Shown here: positions 17,515 through 24,257 of the stretch, piece by piece
Layout of the letters: every line of letters starts with the position of its first letter
Position numbering within the stretch: the first letter of the stretch is position 1
Assembly (NCBI GenBank): GCA_030431255.1
Contig: JAUIJL010000029.1
Location: 51,070-115,069 of the forward strand
Origin: Thermoanaerobaculia bacterium
GTDB lineage: Bacteria > Acidobacteriota > Thermoanaerobaculia > Multivoradales > J023
DNA: 64,000 nt
Direction of reading: 5' to 3'
Program-made: the position numbers and the translations under genes
The notes under the pieces: model-generated
Database searches by the model: none
Told to the model about the DNA's origin: nothing
What the model saw: the letters and a program-made list of their open reading frames with translations, nothing else

Positions 17515-18540
17515 ATGGAAACGATGACTAAAGAACAAGATCCATCCAATCATCAGGATGCCGAGCAGGCAGCGGGGCCGGCCGCGGGGGATGAGCCCGT
17601 GTCGGATCCCCAGCCCGCCGGCGAGGTGCTGGTGGAAGTGGCCGACCTCTTCAAGCACTACGGTCCGATCAAGGCCGTTGACGGCATTTCCATGACGGTT
17701 CGCCGTGGCGATATTTTGGGTTTTATGGGACCCAACGGCGCGGGCAAGACCACGGCTATGCGAATTCTCACCGGTTTTCTGGCCCCCGACAGCGGTAGCG
17801 TCCGGGTCTGTGGCCACGACATATCCTCCGACTCCCTAGCCGCCCGGCAGCGAATCGGCTATTTGCCCGAGAACGCCCCGGCATACGGCGAGATGACCGT
17901 GACCGGCTTTCTCGAATTCGTCGCCGAAGCGCGGGGCGTGGCAGACATTGATTCGGCGGTGTCCCGGGTCATCGGCCTGGCGGAGCTGCGAAAAGTCAAA
18001 CATCAGACCATCGAAACCCTATCCAAGGGTTTCAAGCGGCGCGTCGGTTTGGCCCAAGCGCTGATCCACGATCCGGAGGTCCTGATTCTGGACGAGCCCA
18101 CGGACGGCCTGGATCCGAATCAAAAAGCGGTGGTGCAAGACCTGATCTCCAGCTTGTCGAAAGACAAATGCATCATCCTCTCGACCCACATCCTCGACGA
18201 GGTCGAACGGGTGTGCAATCGGGCCATGATCATCAGCCAAGGCAAGCTGCTGGTGGATTCCACCCCCAAAGAGCTGATCCGCCGAGCGCCGGGTCACAAC
18301 GTGGTGGTGCTCCAGCTGAGCGAGGATCCGGGTGCCCTGGCGGCCAAAATCCAGGACGCCGAGTGGTGCGATGTCGTCGAAGCGTCGGATCGCACGCTGA
18401 CGATCTATCCCAAGAACGGCGAGAGCCGTTTGTCGGAGATCTTGGAGCTGGCGAAAGGCTCGGGCCTCGAATCCGTTGAGCAACAGGAAGGTCGTCTCGA
18501 CGATCTCTTCCGCCAAACCACACAGGGGGTGAGCCGATGA
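17515..18540 (+). CDS. ABC transporter ATP-binding protein (GldA-like)
   Basis: A 341-aa cytoplasmic ATPase. An acidic, low-complexity N-terminus (1-38) precedes the nucleotide-binding domain: Walker A GPNGAGKT (72-79), Q-loop region YLPENAPAY, signature LSKGFKRRV (the form usual in GldA/NosF-type ATPases instead of LSGGQ), Walker B VLILDEPTDGLD and H-loop STHILDE. The C-terminal about 90 residues form the regulatory extension seen in this family. It is the first gene of a four-gene operon, coupled by ATGA to the permease. Together the genes match the gliding-motility GldAFG type, which is also widespread in non-gliding bacteria, so the transported substrate is unknown. Confidence 0.92.
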   Translation: METMTKEQDPSNHQDAEQAAGPAAGDEPVSDPQPAGEVLVEVADLFKHYGPIKAVDGISMTVRRGDILGFMGPNGAGKTTAMRILTGFLAPDSGSVRVCGHDISSDSLAARQRIGYLPENAPAYGEMTVTGFLEFVAEARGVADIDSAVSRVIGLAELRKVKHQTIETLSKGFKRRVGLAQALIHDPEVLILDEPTDGLDPNQKAVVQDLISSLSKDKCIILSTHILDEVERVCNRAMIISQGKLLVDSTPKELIRRAPGHNVVVLQLSEDPGALAAKIQDAEWCDVVEASDRTLTIYPKNGESRLSEILELAKGSGLESVEQQEGRLDDLFRQTTQGVSR

Positions 18541-19295
18541 GCAGCAGCAGTCGATTCACCGGTTTGAAGTCGATTTTCAAGCGGGAGCTGAAGGGATATT
18601 TCTCGACTCCCCTGGGTTATATCTTCATCGTCATTTTCCTGGTCGCCAGCGGATGGCTGACGGTGTCCCGCGACTTCGGTCGATTCCTCGAGCTACGCCA
18701 AGCCGGCCTCGACCCGTTCTTCACCTACGTGCCCTGGCTCTTTGTGGTGCTCGTGCCCGCCGTGGCCATGCGCCTGTGGGCGGAGGAGCGCAAGACCGGC
18801 ACCGTCGAGCTGCTCTTCACCCTGCCGGTGACCTTGGAAGCCTCTTATTTGGGTAAGTTCTTGGCGGGTTGGAGCTTCCTCGGTTTCTCCCTGCTGCTCA
18901 CTTGGCCGCTGATCTGGCAGGTCGCGCGCTTGGGAGAGCCGGATTGGGGGGTGCTCTTCACCGGCTACCTCGGCTGCTTCCTGTTGGCGGGGGTCTATCT
19001 CGCCATCGGCATGTTGTTCTCGGCGATCACCAAAAATCAGGTGGTGGCTTTCATCTTGGGGACCACGGTAACCGTGCTTTTCTTGCTGGTGGGCCTGCCC
19101 CAATCCCTGGAATTCGTCGGCAACTACCTGGGCGGATATGCCGAGCAGGTGTTGTTGGCCCTCAGTGTGACCGATCACTTCGAAACGCTGACCCGGGGCC
19201 TGATGGAGCTCGGGTCGATCTTTTTCTTCCTCGCCTTCACCGCCGGCTGGCTGATTTGCGGCATGCTGGCGTTGGACCGCGTGAAAGCGTCGTGA
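18537..19295 (+). CDS. ABC transporter permease (GldF-like, ABC2 family)
   Basis: A 252-aa inner-membrane protein with about six hydrophobic segments, matching ABC2-type permeases of the GldF/NosY kind: N-terminal FKRELKGYFSTPLGYIFIV, a cytosolic MRLWAEERKTGTVELLFTLPV motif near 80-100, then membrane pairs with short Gly-rich loops. It starts 4 nt before the ATPase gene ends (ATGA). It should form the membrane channel for the ATPase encoded upstream, with the GldG-like protein 14 nt downstream as the periplasmic partner. Confidence 0.9.
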   Translation: MSSSSRFTGLKSIFKRELKGYFSTPLGYIFIVIFLVASGWLTVSRDFGRFLELRQAGLDPFFTYVPWLFVVLVPAVAMRLWAEERKTGTVELLFTLPVTLEASYLGKFLAGWSFLGFSLLLTWPLIWQVARLGEPDWGVLFTGYLGCFLLAGVYLAIGMLFSAITKNQVVAFILGTTVTVLFLLVGLPQSLEFVGNYLGGYAEQVLLALSVTDHFETLTRGLMELGSIFFFLAFTAGWLICGMLALDRVKAS

Positions 19296-19309
19296 GGGGG
19301 ATTTAAGTC

Positions 19310-21343
19310 ATGGAAAAAATACTCAAGAGTCCCATCACCAGTCTGGTGCTGATCGCCGCCATCGTGGTCTTCGGCATCCACCTGATTTCGACCCAATTCG
19401 AAAACGCGCGTCTTGATCTCACCGAAGACAACCTTTACAGCTTGTCGGAAGGATCCGAGGAGATCTTGGAGAAGATGCGCTCCGAAGGGGTCAAACCCGT
19501 CGATGTAAAGCTGTATTTCTCCGAAACCACCGGCAAAACCTTGCCCCGCTTCATCAAGGACTTCATCACCTACGAGCGCTATCTTCGGACCCTGCTCAAG
19601 GAATACGAGGTGGCGGCGGAAGGCAAGCTGAGGGTGAGCTTCATCGATCCGGCGCCGGATTCGGACGAAGCCCAGGACGCCCAAGATTTCGGTCTCGAAG
19701 GCAAACCGATCAACCAACACGGTGATCTCTTCTTTTTCGGCTTGGTGTTTCAAACCCAAACCGGCAGCAAAGACGTGATCGAGTTCCTGTGGCCGAACCA
19801 GCAGGAGACGGTGGAATACGAGATCTCCAAGAAGCTGCACAATCTGATCTGGCCCCAAAGCCAGCGGATCGGTGTGTTGTCGAGTCTCGAGGTGCTCGGT
19901 GCCGACGACAATCCGTACATGGCTCAGATCCTGGCGGCCCAGGGCAAAAAACCCGGCAAGACCTGGATCGCCATGGATTTGCTCAAGGAAAGCTACGAGG
20001 TCAGCACCATCGACACCGACGTCGACCACATCTCACCCGACGAATTCGATTTGGTGGTGGTGATCCACCCCAAGAATTTGGGTACCCGTGCCCTGTGGGC
20101 CCTGGACGAGTGGATCGTGCGCGGTGGCAACGCCTTGATTTTTGTCGATCCCTATTCGATCGAGGATCAGGCACCGCAGAATCCGCAGAATCCTCTCCAG
20201 GCTTATCAATACGAGCCGTCGTCGGATCTGCCCAAGCTGTTCAGGGCTTGGGGCATCGAGCGTAGGGCCGGACAGGTGGCCGCCGACTTCGAGCTCGCCT
20301 TGAAGCGTCCGGTGTCGCAATTCGGACCGGCGGAGCGGGTGGTGGTGGATCTGGCGATCGATCCCGACTTCACCGATCAAACCCTCGATCCCAGCCATCC
20401 AGTGGTCCAAGGGCTTCAAGACCTGCGTTTCTTCACCGCCGGTGTGCTGGCGAAGCGGGATGAGGTGCCCGAGGGGGTCGACATCCAGCCTCTGGTGACC
20501 ACCACGGCCAAAGGCAACAGCCTCTCCGTGCAAGCGGGTTTCCCGTCCGACGACCAGCTGACCTTCTTGGATCTCGGCCAGCCGAGCAAGCTGGCGGACG
20601 CCTTGCGCGAGGGCACCGAGCCCGTGGTCTTGGCCTACAGCATCAGCGGCAAGCTGCCGTCGGCCTTCCCGGACGGCGCCAGCCTGCCGGCGGAAACCCC
20701 GGCGCCGCCACCGGGCCTGCCGCCGGGCATCGAGCTGCCGGAGCCCGAGGGCGGGGAGCGGATCGCCAAGGATCCGGTGCCCGAGGAAGAGCGGGGCGAG
20801 TCCACGGTAATGGTCTTCGCCGACGCGGACTTCATCTCCGATCAGCTGGCGTTTCAAAACTCCATCTTCGGGGCCATGGCGGTCAACGACAACCACAAGA
20901 TTCTGCTCAACGCCGCCGACTTCCTTTTCGGCTCCGAGGAGCTGATGAAAGTGCGCTCGAAGCAGACCATCCGTCGCCCGTTCGAGCTCTTCGATCAAAT
21001 CGAAGCCCAGGCCGACGCCGACAGCCAAGAGCGGGAGAAGGTCTTGCGGGCTGAAATCGCACAATTCGAGGAAGAGCTGCGCGGCAAAACGTCCAATACC
21101 GGCAACGTCGCCCTGCTGCAAAAGCAGCTCCAGGACGAAGTCGATCAGCTCAACGATCGCATCAAGGAAGGCAATAAGGAGCTGCGTGAGATTCGCAAAG
21201 AGAAACGCAAGGCGCTGGAGTCCGAGGAGGCCTGGGTGCGATTCACGGCCATGGGTTTGATGCCGAGCATCGTGTTGCTCGTGGGCCTAGGCTTATTCAT
21301 CCAACGCCGGAATCGTGATCTGCACGCGAGGAAGCTGTCATGA
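19310..21343 (+). CDS. GldG-like ABC-associated membrane protein
   Basis: A 677-aa protein anchored by one N-terminal (about 10-28) and one C-terminal (about 645-665) membrane segment, with a large periplasmic region between. The start resembles GldG/ABC_transp_aux proteins: LDLTEDNLYSLSEGSEEIL, then VDVKLYFSETTGKTLP and FIDPAP. Later segments include DLVVVIHPKNL and GGNALIFVDPYS. A Pro-rich linker (about 465-480) and a coiled coil (about 560-635, rich in E, K and Q) precede the last membrane helix. ATG 19310 has GAGGGGG upstream. The coiled coil suggests contact with a partner such as the DUF4340 protein that follows. Confidence 0.9.
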   Translation: MEKILKSPITSLVLIAAIVVFGIHLISTQFENARLDLTEDNLYSLSEGSEEILEKMRSEGVKPVDVKLYFSETTGKTLPRFIKDFITYERYLRTLLKEYEVAAEGKLRVSFIDPAPDSDEAQDAQDFGLEGKPINQHGDLFFFGLVFQTQTGSKDVIEFLWPNQQETVEYEISKKLHNLIWPQSQRIGVLSSLEVLGADDNPYMAQILAAQGKKPGKTWIAMDLLKESYEVSTIDTDVDHISPDEFDLVVVIHPKNLGTRALWALDEWIVRGGNALIFVDPYSIEDQAPQNPQNPLQAYQYEPSSDLPKLFRAWGIERRAGQVAADFELALKRPVSQFGPAERVVVDLAIDPDFTDQTLDPSHPVVQGLQDLRFFTAGVLAKRDEVPEGVDIQPLVTTTAKGNSLSVQAGFPSDDQLTFLDLGQPSKLADALREGTEPVVLAYSISGKLPSAFPDGASLPAETPAPPPGLPPGIELPEPEGGERIAKDPVPEEERGESTVMVFADADFISDQLAFQNSIFGAMAVNDNHKILLNAADFLFGSEELMKVRSKQTIRRPFELFDQIEAQADADSQEREKVLRAEIAQFEEELRGKTSNTGNVALLQKQLQDEVDQLNDRIKEGNKELREIRKEKRKALESEEAWVRFTAMGLMPSIVLLVGLGLFIQRRNRDLHARKLS

Positions 21344-22494
21344 GCCGCACGATACTCAACCGAAATCTATTGATCGCCGCCGTGGTGCTGTTGGCCCTTT
21401 CGGCCTTTTCGTACCACAACAGCATTCAACGGGCCGAGCGTTTCGAGCGCGGCCAAAAGTTCTTGCCCAACTTGAATCCGGACGACATCGCCCAGGTGGT
21501 GATCAAGAAGGGCGAGACCGAGACACGTCTGAAGCGCTCCGCCGATGGCGAGCGTTTCCTGATCCCGTCGGAGAACGGCTATCGGGCGCAGAATTCGGCG
21601 GTCAACCGTTTTATCAAGGATGTCCTCAGCTTGAGCCTGGAGAAGGAAGTGGGCTCGGGTGAAAGCCTGGAGAAAGAGCTCGAGCTGGTGGCCGGTCCGG
21701 ACCATGCGGAGTCAATCGAGGTCGTGTTCACCAATAGCTCGGACAAGGAGATGGTGCGTTTCGTGTCCGGTAAGGCCTTCGACGGCGGCTCCGGCAACTA
21801 TGTGCTGCGCGCTGACGATCCGGAGCGCACGATCTACCTCACGGACAAACGTGTCTATCTCTCCACTGACGGCTCGGATTTCCTGGATAAGGAAATCATC
21901 AACATCGAGCGCGACAAAATCGATGCGATCCTCGGCGCGGATTATCGGATCGATCGCGGTCCGTCGGCCGAGGAGCCGGCGAATCCGGCTGATGAGGCGA
22001 GCGAAGGGGAGCCCGAGGGCGAAGAGGGTGGTGAGGTCGAGAAGCCGGAACCTCCCCGCGGAGAGCTGGCCCTAGCCGGCTTGCCGGACGGCAAGAAGGA
22101 GTCGTCGAAGGTGGCGCAGCTCAAAGGCCTGCTCTCGAGCTTACGCTTCGATCAGCACCACCTGGCCGACGCCCCCGAGGTCGCCGATCTGGTGTTCACC
22201 GATCGGGTCGATATGGAGCTCGAGAACGGATCCATCTACGTGGTGGAGGTCGCTTCCAAGGGCGAGACCAATTACTTGAGAATCCAAGGATTCCACACCG
22301 CCGCCGAGCAAGGGGGCGTGTCGATTGCCCGCGACGCTACGGACGAGGAGGTCAAACAAACCTCCGACGTGCTCGAAGCCATCGACAACCTGCAAACCTT
22401 CAACGCCTTCCACGGCTCATGGATCTACGAGGTCAGCGACATCGTCGCCGACAAAGTACGCCTCAAAGCGTCGGATCTCATGGAAGACGCTTGA
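21340..22494 (+). CDS. DUF4340 domain protein of the Gld-type ABC operon
   Basis: A 384-aa protein. An N-terminal membrane anchor (LLIAAVVLLALSAFSYH, 10-26) is followed by repeated beta-rich DUF4340 units: IAQVVIKKGETETRLKRS, GSGNYVLRADDPERTIYL, then a second half after residue 245 (KVAQLKGLLSSLRFDQH). An acidic, Pro-rich linker (205-240) divides the halves. DUF4340 proteins regularly follow GldG-like genes, and their role is unknown; the context suggests a periplasmic accessory subunit. The start overlaps the GldG-like stop (ATGA). A hairpin at 22529 closes the operon. Confidence 0.88.
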   Translation: MSRTILNRNLLIAAVVLLALSAFSYHNSIQRAERFERGQKFLPNLNPDDIAQVVIKKGETETRLKRSADGERFLIPSENGYRAQNSAVNRFIKDVLSLSLEKEVGSGESLEKELELVAGPDHAESIEVVFTNSSDKEMVRFVSGKAFDGGSGNYVLRADDPERTIYLTDKRVYLSTDGSDFLDKEIINIERDKIDAILGADYRIDRGPSAEEPANPADEASEGEPEGEEGGEVEKPEPPRGELALAGLPDGKKESSKVAQLKGLLSSLRFDQHHLADAPEVADLVFTDRVDMELENGSIYVVEVASKGETNYLRIQGFHTAAEQGGVSIARDATDEEVKQTSDVLEAIDNLQTFNAFHGSWIYEVSDIVADKVRLKASDLMEDA

Positions 22495-22528
22495 TCCCTG
22501 GTTTAGCTGAAAAGCCTCGCCTAAAAGA

Positions 22529-22560
22529 GCCCCGGCAGCGTTGCTGTTCGGGGCCTCTCC
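22529..22560 (+). terminator. probable terminator of the Gld-type ABC operon
   Basis: Stem GCCCCG (22529-22534) with CGGGGC (22549-22554), extended inside by CAGC/GCTG, followed by CTCTCCTTTG. The T-run is short, so Rho-independent activity is likely but not certain. Confidence 0.5.
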
Positions 22561-22652
22561 TTTGTTGGGAAGTGTGGCTTTGCCGGGAGGCCGGGACTCC
22601 GGGACTCCAGGACGCCGGCCACCGGACGCCGGGTTGAGGCGGCAGTGCGTGC

Positions 22653-24071
22653 CTATCGGATATAACCCAGGCTTCTGAGCTTGTCGAGCTCTTCCTCGCT
22701 GAGCTCCGGCGCGGCTCGACCGGCGAGCTGGGAGGCCTTGAGCTGTGCGGCCTTTTGCCAAAGGTCGAGATGCTCTCGCATACGTTCCAGGCGCTCCGGC
22801 TGCTCGCCGGCGACATTCCTCTGCTCCGCGGGATCCGATTCCAAGTCGTAGAGCAGGGGGCGGCCCGTCTTACGGTCGAGGACCAGCTTCCACGTCCCTT
22901 CGTAAACGGCATCGAGCTCGCGCCAGCGACGGGTTTGGCTGAAGACGAGATGCTCGGGAGCTTGTAGGTCGGCGTTGGGCCAAAGGGTTTTCGGCGCTTC
23001 GTAGGACGGGTCGATCCGTTGGAGCACGCTCGGCATGAGATCCACGAGGCTTACGGTTTCACCCACTCGACCGTTTTGTGGCGAGCCGTCCCGTTTCGGC
23101 AGCTTGATGATCAACGGCACGCGCACGAGCTCCTCAAAGAGAAATTGGGTGTGTCCTACCCATCGGTCTTTGCGTTGTCCGAACATCTCCCCGTGATCCG
23201 CGAGGAAAATAATCATGGTGTCGTCGTAGAGCTTCTTGGCTCGCAGGGCCTCGAGCAGCAGCCCGATTCTCGAGTCGGTGAAGGCGATCTCGGAATCGTA
23301 GAGGTCGAGCAAATATTTCCGATCCTCCTCGGTGAGCTCACCTTTGCGTGCCATGGCGCGGAGCTCTTCGAAGTTGTCACCGCCGCTGTGCAGCTCACCC
23401 TTATATCCTTTGTAAAAGGGGAACTCATAGTGGCTGAGATAATCGTAGTGAGGATCGAAGAAGTGAGCGAAGAGAAAGAACGGGCGTCCGCTTTGATGGA
23501 GGGAATTCAGGCAGTCGAGCGCAAGCGTCGACACTCCGTCCGAGGATACGGTGGCATGACCTCCGGAGTGACGCTGATTCCAGAAGTCGAATCCCCGCTG
23601 AAATCGGTATTTCGTGCCGATGAAGAAATGGGACACGATGCCGGCGGTGGCGTAACCCCGGCTCTTGAGCTCCTCCGCCCAGGTCGGGACTTGGTCGGGT
23701 AGGGGTAGTGGGTCGTAGCCGATGCCCAGCTCCCCGGGATGTCGTCCGGTAAAGATTCCGGCAAAGGAGGGGGTGGTCCAAGGAGCCGGGGCGATCGCGT
23801 GGTCGAAGACCAGCGCATCCTGCGCCAATCGATCCACATGCTGCGAGGTCTCCCGGCCGTGACCATAGAGCCCCAGGCGATCCGCCCGCAGGGTGTCGAC
23901 GGCGATCAACAGCACATTCGGTAGGCCCTCGGGCGCCGGGTCGGAATAGGCGGGCAGGCCACACGATCCCGACGGCGCGGGCTGCCTGCCGGCGGATTCC
24001 TCGGTGGAGGCGGCGGCAAAACCGGCGATCAGCGCCCCCGCTACAAAAATGCAAGACACATGACTGGGCAT
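22653..24071 (-). CDS. sulfatase-fold secreted protein
   Basis: A 472-aa alkaline-phosphatase/sulfatase superfamily protein with an N-terminal signal sequence. Motifs: LLIAVDTLRADRLGLYG (54-70) for the metal site, FFDPHYDY, IIFLADHGEMFGQ and SLVDLMPSVL. The segment at the CxPSR position reads T99-T-P-S-F, so the formylglycine Cys/Ser is a Thr and the Arg is lost, as in the TPR-linked paralogue at 3085. The C-terminus ends ELSEEELDKLRSLGYIR, a tail common in this subfamily (RLRSLGYI) that in longer members leads into TPRs. Start ATG 24071 has GAGGAG 6 nt upstream. Monocistronic; convergent with the ABC operon. Confidence 0.85.
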   Translation of the reverse strand: MPSHVSCIFVAGALIAGFAAASTEESAGRQPAPSGSCGLPAYSDPAPEGLPNVLLIAVDTLRADRLGLYGHGRETSQHVDRLAQDALVFDHAIAPAPWTTPSFAGIFTGRHPGELGIGYDPLPLPDQVPTWAEELKSRGYATAGIVSHFFIGTKYRFQRGFDFWNQRHSGGHATVSSDGVSTLALDCLNSLHQSGRPFFLFAHFFDPHYDYLSHYEFPFYKGYKGELHSGGDNFEELRAMARKGELTEEDRKYLLDLYDSEIAFTDSRIGLLLEALRAKKLYDDTMIIFLADHGEMFGQRKDRWVGHTQFLFEELVRVPLIIKLPKRDGSPQNGRVGETVSLVDLMPSVLQRIDPSYEAPKTLWPNADLQAPEHLVFSQTRRWRELDAVYEGTWKLVLDRKTGRPLLYDLESDPAEQRNVAGEQPERLERMREHLDLWQKAAQLKASQLAGRAAPELSEEELDKLRSLGYIR

Positions 24072-24147
24072 CGGATTCTCCTCAAGTCCACCTCAATAGA
24101 GACGGTGCAGAGAAAAGAAATATAGATAAGGACAAGATCGCGCCCGG

Positions 24148-24176
24148 TTGAAACATTCTGGAGCTTGGCACATATA
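24148..24176 (+). promoter_or_regulatory. candidate promoter of the ELWxxDGT protein
   Basis: TTGAAA (24148-24153), a 17-nt spacer and CATATA (24171-24176) lie in an AT-rich stretch of the divergent intergenic region. The -10 match is weak (3 of 6). Confidence 0.3.
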
Positions 24177-24257
24177 CGAATTAAGGGCGACGCAGCGGCG
24201 TAGTTGTGTCTCGCCGTGACCTCAAACACTTCGCTCTTCGAAAGCTTGGAATTCTCA

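Noticed and set aside
24189..24230. TTAAGGGCG and CTCGCC upstream of the ELWxxDGT gene as a third copy of the bipartite motif
   Set aside because: The first block differs and the spacing is about 20 nt instead of 13.
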